Part shown: piece by piece, positions 9,395 through 17,767 of the stretch
Position numbering within the stretch: the stretch's first letter is position 1
How the letters are laid out: each line of letters begins with the position of its first letter
NCBI RefSeq assembly: GCF_040784935.1
Contig: NZ_CP160680.1
Location: 1,293,501 to 1,357,500 of the forward strand
Source of the DNA: Lewinella sp. LCG006
GTDB lineage: Bacteria > Bacteroidota > Bacteroidia > Chitinophagales > Saprospiraceae
DNA length: 64,000 nt
Direction: 5' to 3'
Program-made: the position numbers and the translations under genes
The notes under the pieces: generated by a model
Seen by the model: only the letters and a program-made list of their open reading frames with translations
What the model was told of the DNA's origin: nothing
Databases searched by the model: none

Positions 9395-10564
9395 TTACTT
9401 CAAATACACATACAAAAACTCGTGAAGCTCCATCTCTCCATTATCTGAACGGTATAAAATCTCTCCTGTAGGTGCAATAAGAACATAGACAGGATACCTA
9501 TCAATTTCCAAAAATCGAATCAAGGTGTTGGCACCATCTAACCTTTCCACAACGGATATTCCTGGAATTTCACGCTCGGTGATGTAGGCATCAATTTCTG
9601 CGTCTGACTCCAAGTGTTGTGCCGTCACGCTGATCATATCCTTCCCATTACGTTGCAAAAGGGGATAAAGGCTTTGAAGTTTTGGAATCTCCTCCTGGCA
9701 GGCTCCACACCACTTTGCGCCGAAGTAGATCAGGTGAGGAATCGTTCGGTCTATCCCAAGGTTATCCCAGTTGATGTGGGCATTATCCTCTACGGCCCAT
9801 TCCTGAAAAAGGGTGCCTTTTTTATAACCATAAAGCGGTTCTTCGGCAGCCAGCTCTTCCAACTGAATTGTTTTCTGAAGATAATTAAACGCTGAAAACT
9901 TAAACTTACGGCCCGCTAAAATAAATATTTCTTGCTCTTTGTAATAGTTGTTTGCCGAGCTGAGCAAACTAAAATCTCCTTCCCCATCAACTTTGATCTT
10001 CACATCTGGCAAGAAAGGCCAGACCGTTACTTCATAGGCGACATCCTCTACTTGAAAGGACGCGTTATAAAGCTGATAAGGACTTAAATAGATGTGCTTT
10101 CCATCCCCCTTTACCTTCACGGGAATAACTACCATATCAGCGTCTCTTCCCTGGTTTGCAAAGGGATAGAATCTTAGTACCACACTATCAAGAAGAGGTA
10201 AAGGGTAAATATCGTGTTGCTGAAAAACAGCATCCCCATCACTATCCACAATCAGGTAATCATGGTTTTGGTGACGCAAATGCGCATAATAAATGGGGAG
10301 ATAAGCCATCTTCTCCACCGCTTCCCCTCGTAAAAGGTTGTGAATTTCCAAGCGATGGATATCCGTGATACGCCCAGAAGAAAAGGTATCCAGATTGAAT
10401 TCAAAATCCGAAGCATCCAGACTTGGTGCTGAACCGTGATAAGTAATTTTACCCTTCAGCCTCATGGTATCCTGTAAAAAGATGGTTGTTTGGCTATTTG
10501 CCACCAGCGTGGCGAATAGGAATAAGCAAAAGCATATACCGACTTTTAGTTGCGGAGAAAGCAT
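9395..10564 (-). CDS. TlpA-like thiol-disulfide oxidoreductase with N-terminal extension
   Basis: 389 residues. A signal peptide (about 1-24, ending ANSQTT) is followed by a roughly 230-residue region of beta-rich unknown structure. A thioredoxin-fold domain then has the active site WCGAC in the context IYFGAKWCGACQEEIP, with a cis-Pro region near RYPVYVLIAPTG. This layout (unknown N-domain plus redoxin/AhpC-TSA domain) is common in periplasmic or outer-membrane-facing TlpA homologues of Bacteroidota, which reduce or isomerise exported protein disulfides. Substrate unknown. Monocistronic. Confidence 0.82.
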   Translation of the reverse strand: MLSPQLKVGICFCLFLFATLVANSQTTIFLQDTMRLKGKITYHGSAPSLDASDFEFNLDTFSSGRITDIHRLEIHNLLRGEAVEKMAYLPIYYAHLRHQNHDYLIVDSDGDAVFQQHDIYPLPLLDSVVLRFYPFANQGRDADMVVIPVKVKGDGKHIYLSPYQLYNASFQVEDVAYEVTVWPFLPDVKIKVDGEGDFSLLSSANNYYKEQEIFILAGRKFKFSAFNYLQKTIQLEELAAEEPLYGYKKGTLFQEWAVEDNAHINWDNLGIDRTIPHLIYFGAKWCGACQEEIPKLQSLYPLLQRNGKDMISVTAQHLESDAEIDAYITEREIPGISVVERLDGANTLIRFLEIDRYPVYVLIAPTGEILYRSDNGEMELHEFLYVYLK

Positions 10565-10649
10565 AGCGTTTAATATGTTTTGAATAAAAGCGTAGCGTTA
10601 CCTATATCAAGTATAATGCAGATTGGAACAATAGTAACACGCTCTCCTT

Positions 10650-11849
10650 TCAATACGACCACTTCACCCTTAAGAAAACCGCCTGCAAAGGGCTACGATA
10701 CCCCTCTGCCTCCTGGTCAAAAACGAGCTGGCCCACCGCATCCAGGCTCCAATTTCCTGCGATCGAAACCGCCACGGTAGGATTGAGGAAAAGCGCATGG
10801 CTAGCTACCGGACTGTAGATGCTCGTAAGCCCCGCATTCACCAGCGGAGAGACGGGGTAAGAAAGGCTCACAAAGCTGGCCCAGCGGTAAGGATAGAGAT
10901 TGCGGGCTGAGAGTTCGAAGGTAAATAATTGGAGGATACCGCCCTCCTTTTGGCCCTCGCTGTTGTAGAGGCCACCGGCGTTGAGGTACAAGCCTTTTTC
11001 GAAAGCGTAATCAATGTTGGCAGTTACGGCCAAGCTGCTCTTATCGGTTTCGGGCGCATAAAACCAGCTGGCTTCGCCTTTGAATCCAGCATTTTTGAGG
11101 TTACCTGCCCAACCTGTGCCGAGTACCCAATGGTCTTGTGCATAACCGCCAATGAACTGCAGATCGTAGCCACCGGTATTGACGACCCAACGCCCGGCCA
11201 GAATGCTTTCCTCTAAACGATCACCAGCCCGGGCGGCCAGTTCCAGACTACCGGTGTAGCCTGTATAGTAGCGCACCCTCACGGCGTCAGCTCCCGGGCG
11301 TTCTTCGTAATCAAAGTCAGTAAAGGAATAGGCATTGAAGATATCATTAGGGTTCCAAACGGTGCTAATGCCCCAGTTTACGCGCTGTCGACCCAATCGT
11401 ATCTCCCAACTTTCTTTCGTGTACTCTCCGTAGAAACGATCAAGGACGGTATGGCCTATTAGTTGGCTATTGTCCAGCCAAAGGACATCCAGGTTGAGCC
11501 AATCATTGCTGCCAGAAGAGATTTGCTCGCCGTATTGCGGGTTGGATTTGACGACATCGCCGTAGAACAATCGGGTTCTCAAGCCTCCATGTACTCGCCA
11601 GTGTTCGCCGTGCGCCCATTCAATATTTAGCCGATGATGAAAAAAATTATCCAGTAACAAGGTATCCGTCCCTTGAAAGCTGGGCGGTGCCAGAAAGGAA
11701 GCGTTGAAAAAATTAAAACTTTGCAACTGCTTCACGTAACCGGAGAACAACCACGAATTGGCCTTCTCCTCTTCCTGGCCTAGCAACAAGGTGCTACTTA
11801 AAAGAAGTATTCCGGAAAAGAGAAGTATTTTATTGATTGGAATACGCAT
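10650..11849 (-). CDS. Outer-membrane beta-barrel protein of the TetR/ABC operon
   Basis: 399 residues with a signal peptide (about 1-24, ending LLLGQE). Alternating aromatic/polar strands are typical of an outer-membrane barrel, ending in a C-terminal aromatic residue (VKWSY). The segment RLGRQRVNWGISTVWNPNDIFNAYSF resembles DUF1302-type barrels, in which R-x-G-R-Q-x-x-x-W-G is a recurring signature. Its start lies one base after the stop of the ATPase gene, so it is the last gene of a six-gene operon. The context (LolA-like chaperone plus LolCDE-like ABC complex) suggests it is the outer-membrane acceptor or exit for the lipid or lipoprotein handled by the operon. Confidence 0.75.
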   Translation of the reverse strand: MRIPINKILLFSGILLLSSTLLLGQEEEKANSWLFSGYVKQLQSFNFFNASFLAPPSFQGTDTLLLDNFFHHRLNIEWAHGEHWRVHGGLRTRLFYGDVVKSNPQYGEQISSGSNDWLNLDVLWLDNSQLIGHTVLDRFYGEYTKESWEIRLGRQRVNWGISTVWNPNDIFNAYSFTDFDYEERPGADAVRVRYYTGYTGSLELAARAGDRLEESILAGRWVVNTGGYDLQFIGGYAQDHWVLGTGWAGNLKNAGFKGEASWFYAPETDKSSLAVTANIDYAFEKGLYLNAGGLYNSEGQKEGGILQLFTFELSARNLYPYRWASFVSLSYPVSPLVNAGLTSIYSPVASHALFLNPTVAVSIAGNWSLDAVGQLVFDQEAEGYRSPLQAVFLRVKWSY

Positions 11850-11850
11850 G

Positions 11851-12558
11851 TTATCGCCTTTCGTCGCTTACAATCGCCCCATCCTCCAGTGTCACGACTC
11901 GCCGGGCTCGGTCAATGACTCGCTGATCGTGGGTGCTGAAGACGAAGGTGACGCCCTCCTCCTTGTTCAACCGAGCCATTATATCCAGTAAATTGGTGGT
12001 AGAGGCAGAATCCAGGTTGGCGGTCGGCTCATCCGCCAGGATGAACGTAGGCTTGGGAGCCAACGCTCGGGCCACAGCGACGCGCTGCTGCTGCCCACCG
12101 GACATTTCAGCGGGGCGTTTATGTGTTTGGTCGGCCAGGCCTACCGCTTGTAGTAGTTCTGCCGTCCGTTGCTTACGTTCCTCAGCAGGGCGTTTTTGCA
12201 ACAGCATCACAAAGGCTACATTTTCCTCCGCCGTGAGTACAGGTATCAAATTATAGGCTTGAAAAACAAAACCGATATGATCCTTGCGGAAGTCAATCAA
12301 TTGATTGTCCGATAGGTCATTGATAGCTGTACCTCCTACTTCTACCCTTCCTTCCGAAGGGCGGTCCAAGCCACCGATGATATTGAGCAAGGTGGTCTTA
12401 CCTGAACCTGAAGGCCCAACAATAGCCGTGAACTCTCCGGCTTCGATCGCCAGATCCACGCCACGCAGCGCATGTACAGGAACACGATCAGGATTGTAAA
12501 CTTTGGTAACCCCTTGGGTTTTGATAATTGACATGGTGTTATTTTGATTCTCTGACAT
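11851..12558 (-). CDS. ABC transporter ATPase, LolD/MacB type
   Basis: 235 residues. The nucleotide-binding domain is complete: Walker A GPSGSGKT (48-55), signature MSGGQQQR, Walker B FILADEPTANLD, and an H-loop in FSTHDQR. Sequence and neighbours place it in the LolD/MacB/FtsE group that powers FtsX-fold permeases, which push substrates out of the outer leaflet of the inner membrane rather than through a channel. A second ATG eight codons in (12534) is an equally good start. It follows the second permease gene by 16 bases. Confidence 0.92.
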   Translation of the reverse strand: MSENQNNTMSIIKTQGVTKVYNPDRVPVHALRGVDLAIEAGEFTAIVGPSGSGKTTLLNIIGGLDRPSEGRVEVGGTAINDLSDNQLIDFRKDHIGFVFQAYNLIPVLTAEENVAFVMLLQKRPAEERKQRTAELLQAVGLADQTHKRPAEMSGGQQQRVAVARALAPKPTFILADEPTANLDSASTTNLLDIMARLNKEEGVTFVFSTHDQRVIDRARRVVTLEDGAIVSDERR

Positions 12559-12574
12559 TTCCTCAACTCAAGGA

Positions 12575-13789
12575 TTATATTTTTCTAATCGCTTCTACCG
12601 GCCGTAAGCGAATTGCTCGCCAGGCCGGATACAAGGCACCAAGCAGGGCGGTAAGCGCAACAATGATCGCTAATTGCACATAAAACCCCGATTGCAACTG
12701 AGGGTAAACGATATGCGACATCCCAAACTGGGACAGGCCATTTCCGAAGGCCGATAAATCAATGCCTTTTTTTGCTAAAATGGCAACGGTGCCCCAGCCC
12801 AACAGCAGCCCCGGAATAATCGCAAGCAGGGCCAGGAAAAAAGTCTCCAGCACGATCATCCCAAATACCCGGCCCTTGTTCATGCCTACCGCCATCAGCA
12901 TCCCCAATTCGCGGTAACGCTCCAGTACCGCCATCAGCATCGTATTGACGATTCCGAAGAGCAAAGCCAGCATGATGATGGTCATAAAGATGGTGGCCGA
13001 AGTCTGTATTTGCCCTTCGTAAAGCTGCAAATCAGGAGCTACCTCTCGATAGTCTTCCACTAAAAGATTGGGTAGGATCGCCTTTGTTTCCGCTTCTACC
13101 TCCACCAATCGCTGTGGGGTATCCAGAAAAAAAGAAAGCTCGTGCGTCATTGCGTCCTCTCCTAGTAGGCGATTGATATCCGTACGGCGAACAAAGATAT
13201 TTCCTTCATCAAAAGGCTTGTTTCCGGTATCAAAAAGACCAACTACCCGAAAAGCGCCAGCCGTAATCTCGTGGTTGAGATCTTGAAAGGTAAGTACCAC
13301 CTTGGAACGGACTTTCACCTTTAGTTTAGCCGCTAAGGCGGAACTTAGCAAAATGGGATTACGCCCCTCTTCCGAAAAGTATTCCCCAGCAACAATTCTT
13401 TGATCAAGTTCCGTCACCAGGCGTTCCGCCGCGGGGTCGATGCCTCGAATTTGTACGCCGCGGGTATTGCGGGTCGATCCCACCATGGCATTGACCAGCG
13501 TGCGGGGGGCTACTCCTTTCACCCCTTCGAGTGCTGCCAACTCCTCCAAAGTCGTCGGATCGATATCAAAATAATAAGCGAGCTTGGCCTCTTCGCGAAA
13601 ACTATCCTGGTGTACTTGCAAATGGCCAATACTCGTAGCGATAGCATCATCTACATAAGATTGCACCATCCCCACCGTAAAACTGATCATGAAGACCAGC
13701 GCCCAAATCCCGAGCACAATGGCCCCGATCACCACAAAAGAGCGGGTACGGGATCGCCAGATATTTCGCCAGGCTATGGTTGTAAGCAT
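12575..13789 (-). CDS. ABC transporter permease, FtsX/LolC-E type
   Basis: 404 residues with the MacB/FtsX architecture: one N-terminal membrane helix preceded by MLTTIAWRNIWRSRTRS, a large periplasmic MacB_PCD-like domain (about 45-270), then three C-terminal helices (FMTIIMLALLFGIVNTMLM..., IVLETFFLALLAIIPG..., LAIIVALTALLGALYPAW) ending in the conserved RPVEAIRKI tail. It probably forms a heterodimer with the permease encoded just upstream. Gaps are 14 bases to the preceding gene and 16 to the ATPase gene. Confidence 0.9.
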   Translation of the reverse strand: MLTTIAWRNIWRSRTRSFVVIGAIVLGIWALVFMISFTVGMVQSYVDDAIATSIGHLQVHQDSFREEAKLAYYFDIDPTTLEELAALEGVKGVAPRTLVNAMVGSTRNTRGVQIRGIDPAAERLVTELDQRIVAGEYFSEEGRNPILLSSALAAKLKVKVRSKVVLTFQDLNHEITAGAFRVVGLFDTGNKPFDEGNIFVRRTDINRLLGEDAMTHELSFFLDTPQRLVEVEAETKAILPNLLVEDYREVAPDLQLYEGQIQTSATIFMTIIMLALLFGIVNTMLMAVLERYRELGMLMAVGMNKGRVFGMIVLETFFLALLAIIPGLLLGWGTVAILAKKGIDLSAFGNGLSQFGMSHIVYPQLQSGFYVQLAIIVALTALLGALYPAWRAIRLRPVEAIRKI

Positions 13790-13803
13790 AATTGGTATTT
13801 TAT

Positions 13804-15033
13804 CTACCCTTCCCGCATCGCGGCAATGGGTTGTAGTTGGCTAATTTTCCACCAGGGATAGAGGGCTAAGATGGTGGTAATGGAAAAAACGATCACCGCC
13901 TGCCAGAGAAATATTGCCGGATCAAGCAAGGCTGGCAAGATGGGTTCCATCCCAAATTTTTCGTAGGTCTGAACGGCCTCCTCCCCCATTACACTGAGGT
14001 CAATGGGATTCAGTTTTAGGTAATACACCAAAGGAAGCGACAGGCAAATCCCAACGATGGTCCCCAGGAATCCCAACAATATTATCTCTAGCCATACGGT
14101 TAGGCCCAATTGCCAGCGGTGCATTCCAATTCCGGTGAGAACGCCAAACTCGTAGCTGCGCTCCCGAGTCATCATCAGGATCGTCCCAAAGATTCCGAAA
14201 GAGATGATCAGGTACAATACGATGAGTACGAGATTATTGCCAGCGGCATCCAGTTCTTTGGCGTCAACCAGGTCAGGGATCATTTGTTCCCACCCCAGAA
14301 TGGCGAACTGGGAGGTATCAAGGCTGGAATCAAGTTGTTGTATGATTCCAGGTACTTGTTCTTTATGGTCAATATCCAGGGCCAGGGTTGTCGCCATGCC
14401 TTCTGCACCGAAAAATTGTTCGGCCTCCTGGCGAGGAAGATAGACCATCCGCTTGTTCAAATCGGGAGAACCAAATTTCAACACCCCGGTGATGGGGTAC
14501 TTCCCCGCAGCGTTGACGCCATGATAGCCCTGACTCAGTAGAATGATCGTGTCCTGTAAGCCCAACCCAAGTCGTTCCATCACACCAGTTGCCACCAATG
14601 CGCCCTGTGCCTGGGCTGGCCAGTAGTGCCCTTCAACGACTCGATCAGCTAAAGTCGTAAGTTGATTTTCTGCTTCCGGAGAAACGCCCACTACCAAAAC
14701 ACCCGTCGTGAGATCTGCTCCTGCTGCGAGAGCAAAACTCTCCAGCCGAGGAGCTACTTGTTGGACGCCTTCCGTTTCAAGGATTTTTTGTTCCAATTCC
14801 GGCGTCCACATCAGTGCCTCATCCAGTGATTGTTCCTCCCAATATCCTGCCTTCTGGACTTGGGCGTAGCCGAAATAGAAATTGACGACGTTGTCCAGCA
14901 TGTGATCCCAAGCGCCTTTTTGGATGCTTTGCATAAATGCGGCAAAAAAGACCGCAAAGGCTACCGAAGCCAGGGTGATGAATGTCCGCCTTTTGTTGCG
15001 CCAGATATTGCGCCAAGCCATGGTAAAGAGCAT
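13804..15033 (-). CDS. ABC transporter permease, FtsX/LolC-E type
   Basis: 409 residues, paralogous to the next gene and with the same layout: N-terminal helix after MLFTMAWRNIWRNKRRT, a periplasmic domain and three C-terminal helices, ending in QPIAAMREG. Two different FtsX-fold permeases with one ATPase is the LolC/LolE/LolD arrangement. The gene starts 16 bases after the LolA-like gene. The substrate is not visible; a lipoprotein or lipid is inferred from the neighbours. Confidence 0.9.
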   Translation of the reverse strand: MLFTMAWRNIWRNKRRTFITLASVAFAVFFAAFMQSIQKGAWDHMLDNVVNFYFGYAQVQKAGYWEEQSLDEALMWTPELEQKILETEGVQQVAPRLESFALAAGADLTTGVLVVGVSPEAENQLTTLADRVVEGHYWPAQAQGALVATGVMERLGLGLQDTIILLSQGYHGVNAAGKYPITGVLKFGSPDLNKRMVYLPRQEAEQFFGAEGMATTLALDIDHKEQVPGIIQQLDSSLDTSQFAILGWEQMIPDLVDAKELDAAGNNLVLIVLYLIISFGIFGTILMMTRERSYEFGVLTGIGMHRWQLGLTVWLEIILLGFLGTIVGICLSLPLVYYLKLNPIDLSVMGEEAVQTYEKFGMEPILPALLDPAIFLWQAVIVFSITTILALYPWWKISQLQPIAAMREG

Positions 15034-15049
15034 GATCTTAATGTTTGAA

Positions 15050-15805
15050 TTAGCGTACCCGCTTCATATTTTGCACCGAAAAGAAGTCATCCTTGAGGTT
15101 GACATTAAAATCAAGGGTGATGTATTCCAGGATGGTCTTATGCCCTTCTTCCTCTGCCGGAATCACCTCCATGATGGAAGGCAGTAATTTGCCTCCGAGT
15201 TGCTTGATCGCTTTGCCCTGCATGGTATTCACGAGGTAATCGTCTTCATCGTAAAAGGTGGTTTTTAGTTGTAAGTAATCGGTCTTATCAATCCACATTT
15301 GAATCTTTCCCCACACCACTGCAGCCTCGGGCTTAGGTTGTAGTTCGATTTTCCAGCATTTGCGATCGCCGATCATTTCTTCTCCCAGGATGCGATGATT
15401 GTAGTCTTTGAGGATGGAAGATTCTCTTACCAAATCATCGTTGGTGAAATCAGACCCCATCCAGCTTTGCATCATCATGCTTGGGGGCATCTTGATGCTT
15501 CGATCAATGGTCGGTTGCCAGTTCCAGATCTCTTGATCACGTTTTAGAAACGCAACACCTTTATCACGGGCAGGGCCAGTGATCAGAATGAGCGACTTTT
15601 CGGTGCCGACGCTCCAACTTTTCAGGGTTACTTCCCGCGACCAATCCGGGCGTACGACGGTCATTTTCATCTCGCTATAGCTAGATGCGCCTCGCAATTT
15701 GTCTTCGGCCCTGCGGATGATTTCAGCAGCGTCTTGTGCATTTGCAAAGTTCATACTGAGCACAAAAACCGCCAGTAAAGAGGTGAATTTCATTAAATTT
15801 TTCAT
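15050..15805 (-). CDS. LolA-like outer-membrane lipoprotein-sorting protein
   Basis: 251 residues with a signal peptide (ending MNFANAQ) and a LolA/LolB-like fold of the 'outer membrane lipoprotein-sorting protein' family (PF17131-like). Signs are the repeated beta strands SYSEMKMTVVRPDW.REVTLKSWSVG, KGVAFLKRDQEIWNWQP and GDRKCWKIELQPKPEAAVVWGKIQMWID. Such proteins shield an acyl chain while crossing the periplasm. It sits between the TetR regulator (3-base gap) and the two permeases. This is not the canonical lolA context, so a dedicated lipid or lipoprotein cargo is inferred. Confidence 0.85.
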   Translation of the reverse strand: MKNLMKFTSLLAVFVLSMNFANAQDAAEIIRRAEDKLRGASSYSEMKMTVVRPDWSREVTLKSWSVGTEKSLILITGPARDKGVAFLKRDQEIWNWQPTIDRSIKMPPSMMMQSWMGSDFTNDDLVRESSILKDYNHRILGEEMIGDRKCWKIELQPKPEAAVVWGKIQMWIDKTDYLQLKTTFYDEDDYLVNTMQGKAIKQLGGKLLPSIMEVIPAEEEGHKTILEYITLDFNVNLKDDFFSVQNMKRVR

Positions 15806-15808
15806 TGG

Positions 15809-16411
15809 TTAGTCAGGTAGTTGGTGATGGTATTTCCGATAACGATCAAGCAAATGATCGGCAATTTCTTGTATGGGATAATGAGCGCCCAGGCTGAGAT
15901 ACTGTAAGAACATACCGTCTAAAGCAGCACTGTACAGCAATGCTTCCTTTTCGGGAAAAGGAACACCCAATGCTTCAAACAGCGCGGTAGCCTGAGGCTG
16001 GAGTGTCGTCACTTTTTGCTCGAATATGGCCTCCATGCCTTCTAAAACGTGGGGTTGGAACATGAGTGACGTTAATAGCCGCCAATGGTGCTCATCTTCT
16101 TGAACCACCTGCAGGGACTTTTTAGTCACTTTTTCGATTTTTTCAAAAGGCGATACATCCAAGGCCAGAATCTCCTGCCACCATTGTTCTCCTTCTTCCA
16201 TATTGGTCAGGACTATCTGTTGGAGTAAATCTTGCTTGCTTTCAAAATAATTATACATCAGCCCTTTGGACACCTCTGCCGCCTTGGCTATTTGATTGAT
16301 AGAGGTACTCGCATAGCCACGGGTACCGAACAGCTCTAGGGCCGCAGCCATGATGCGCTGGCGGCTTCGCTGCCTAATTTCATCAAATTGTGCCGTAGTA
16401 CGTGGAGACAT
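15809..16411 (-). CDS. TetR/AcrR-family transcriptional repressor
   Basis: 200 residues. The N-terminal helix-turn-helix (about 12-58) reads RQRIMAAALELFGTRGYAS..SINQIAKAAEVSKGLMYNYFESKQDLL, the classic TetR signature; the C-terminal ligand-binding domain is variable. It is the first gene of the six-gene envelope operon. A palindrome lies 10-29 bases upstream of its start and touches the promoter, so autorepression that also controls the transporter genes is likely. The inducer is unknown; in such systems it is often a hydrophobic compound. Confidence 0.92.
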   Translation of the reverse strand: MSPRTTAQFDEIRQRSRQRIMAAALELFGTRGYASTSINQIAKAAEVSKGLMYNYFESKQDLLQQIVLTNMEEGEQWWQEILALDVSPFEKIEKVTKKSLQVVQEDEHHWRLLTSLMFQPHVLEGMEAIFEQKVTTLQPQATALFEALGVPFPEKEALLYSAALDGMFLQYLSLGAHYPIQEIADHLLDRYRKYHHQLPD

Positions 16412-16420
16412 TTTCTATTA

Positions 16421-16440
16421 TTGACCAAACGTTCATTCAA
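16421..16440. promoter_or_regulatory. Candidate TetR operator
   Basis: TTGACCAAACGTTCATTCAA has 14 of 20 positions symmetric in the form TTGA-N3-AACGTT-N3-TCAA. It lies 10 bases upstream of the tetR start codon and overlaps the downstream edge of the -7 element, where a bound repressor would block RNA polymerase. Confidence 0.65.
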
Positions 16441-16445
16441 AGATA
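16438..16445 (-). promoter_or_regulatory. -7 promoter element of the TetR operon
   Basis: On the - strand this reads TATCTTTG, an exact match to the Bacteroidota TAnnTTTG element. Transcription would start about 20 bases before the tetR ATG, inside the operator palindrome. Confidence 0.6.
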
Positions 16446-16571
16446 TAGCATTTATAAATACCGCGCAAGAGGTCAAAGTGAAATACTGATTAAGTGAGTA
16501 GTAATCGAAGAAATGATTAAAGAAACGTGAGGTTGGTACACAAAGCTCTTGAAACTTGAGGGGTCCCGTCA

Positions 16572-16650
16572 CCCAACCTCACTGTATTAAGTACTTAGTA
16601 CTAGGTACTTAGATAGAACACCTTTTTAATCCAAGTACGGTGAGGTTGGG
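16572..16650. repeat. Hairpin enclosing GTACTTA heptamer repeats
   Basis: CCCAACCTCAC (16572-16582) and GTGAGGTTGGG (16640-16650) are perfect inverted copies. Between them at 16584-16611 lies a 7-bp tandem array GTATTAA, GTACTTA, GTACTAG, GTACTTA. Related heptamer arrays occur at 40316, 47222, 48068, 62891 and 62952. Confidence 0.6.
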
Positions 16651-16861
16651 GAGTAGTAATTTCCTGATGATCAGCTTTTTAACCCCCAACCTAATATTAA
16701 AGAAAGCAAATCATATCAAATTAATTATAATAAACAAAGACTGACAACTAAATATAAGTAATTAAAAATCAAATTTTTATGTAAAAATTTGATCTAATTT
16801 TAAAAAAATAAAGCACAACAAAAACACAAAACCTCATCTAGCATTGAGCTAATTCGCCCCT

Positions 16862-16869
16862 TATCTTTG
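16862..16869 (+). promoter_or_regulatory. -7 promoter element of the candidate small RNA
   Basis: TATCTTTG matches TAnnTTTG exactly; a TTG at 16844-16846 may act as the -33 element although the spacer (15 bases) is short. It precedes the hairpin-rich transcript candidate. Confidence 0.5.
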
Positions 16870-16874
16870 AGTTG

Positions 16875-17028
16875 TTATTAAGGATATAGGAAATCAGATT
16901 CACATGAAAATAGGATCGTAGCATCCTAAAAAATTACACGGTTTTTTTAAGATACTCCGTAATGACGGAGCATCTGAGTTTTAGGGTACCAAAACCGGAC
17001 ACTTCCCCTAGTGTTCGGTTTTTTTTAT
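16875..17028 (+). ncRNA. Candidate small regulatory RNA
   Basis: About 150 bases lacking a plausible reading frame but with a gene-like structure: an exact -7 promoter element just upstream, hairpin 1 (TAGGAT 16911-16916 with ATCCTA 16923-16928), hairpin 2 (GATACTCCGT 16951-16960 with ACGGAGCATC 16965-16974, one mismatch, loop AATG) and a strong terminator hairpin at 16993-17026. The flanks are AT-rich and non-coding. I do not recognise the family; a 6S-like or trans-acting RNA is possible. The start is inferred from the promoter. Confidence 0.5.
16993..17026 (+). terminator. Terminator of the candidate small RNA
   Basis: AACCGGACAC pairs with GTGTTCGGTT (one G-T wobble) around the loop TTCCCCTA and is followed by a run of T residues. 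No protein-coding gene on the + strand ends here, which is why a small RNA is proposed. Confidence 0.75.
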
Positions 17029-17130
17029 CCTTTCTTTACAAAACAGCATGTTAAGTAATGCAATCGAGAATACCCAAATGGATGGAGAATCCTGGGCTTG
17101 GGCACGCAACTAACTTCAAAAGGTAGCATT

Positions 17131-17164
17131 AAAAAACCTCCGTACTTAACCAAGTACGGAGGTT
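17131..17164 (-). terminator. Terminator of the DoxX-family gene
   Basis: A perfect 13-bp stem, AACCTCCGTACTT (17135-17147) with AAGTACGGAGGTT (17152-17164), loop AACC. On the - strand it runs into six T residues. It lies 30 bases after the DoxX stop codon. Confidence 0.8.
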
Positions 17165-17194
17165 TTCTTATTGTAAAGTTGGTTGTTTGATCAA

Positions 17195-17563
17195 TTACCC
17201 AATTACACTGTCATCTTTAGCCATGTGGCCAGCGTACATCCAGGAAGCTCCTGCGATGATCAAATCCTTCAAAAGACTGGTAGTTGACATTTGGTCACCA
17301 TCCATTGCGCCCTTAAGGTGAAGGGTAAAGACAAAGATCAGCATCAAGACCCCCAGAAGGAAGGTCGCCAATTTATCCATTTTACCCATAAAAACGGAAA
17401 TAGCCGCTGCAATCATACCGACACCGGTAAGGTATACCCAAATGATTCCGCCTGGAATAGGCACCATACCAGCCATTTGCTCCGCAGCCATAAAGTGGAA
17501 AGCCCCAAAAACGAGAAAAGGTACAGCAAAGAGATATTTGCCGAGGTTGAGTAAAGCATTCAT
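17195..17563 (-). CDS. DoxX-family membrane protein
   Basis: 122 residues with four hydrophobic helices, typical of the DoxX/TQO small-subunit-like family (KYLFAVPFLVFGAFHFMAAEQMAGMVP...). Members are inner-membrane proteins linked to quinone or redox chemistry, but many have no assigned role. The start at 17563 (MNALLNLGKY) is preferred: the upstream in-frame extension to 17740 is a Leu/Phe-rich translation of AT-rich intergenic DNA. Monocistronic, followed by a strong terminator. Confidence 0.82.
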   Translation of the reverse strand: MNALLNLGKYLFAVPFLVFGAFHFMAAEQMAGMVPIPGGIIWVYLTGVGMIAAAISVFMGKMDKLATFLLGVLMLIFVFTLHLKGAMDGDQMSTTSLLKDLIIAGASWMYAGHMAKDDSVIG

Positions 17564-17767
17564 ATCGTTTTGTTTTGATTCACAATCGCTACATTTATTG
17601 TAGCTACATTCCTCTACAATAATGAGAAATAATAACCAAACAAACAACTGAATCAACACAAAAATACAAAACAATAACCCGAACAAAAAAGACAAACCAA
17701 AAATAGTAGCTACATACAACAAGAAAGCAAAATAACACAAAAGGACTCAGAGAGCTACTCCTGTGAT

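Noticed and set aside
17564-17740. N-terminal extension of the DoxX protein
   Set aside because: The extra 59 residues derive from AT-rich DNA and are Phe/Leu-rich; family members start at MNALLN-type sequence just before the first helix.
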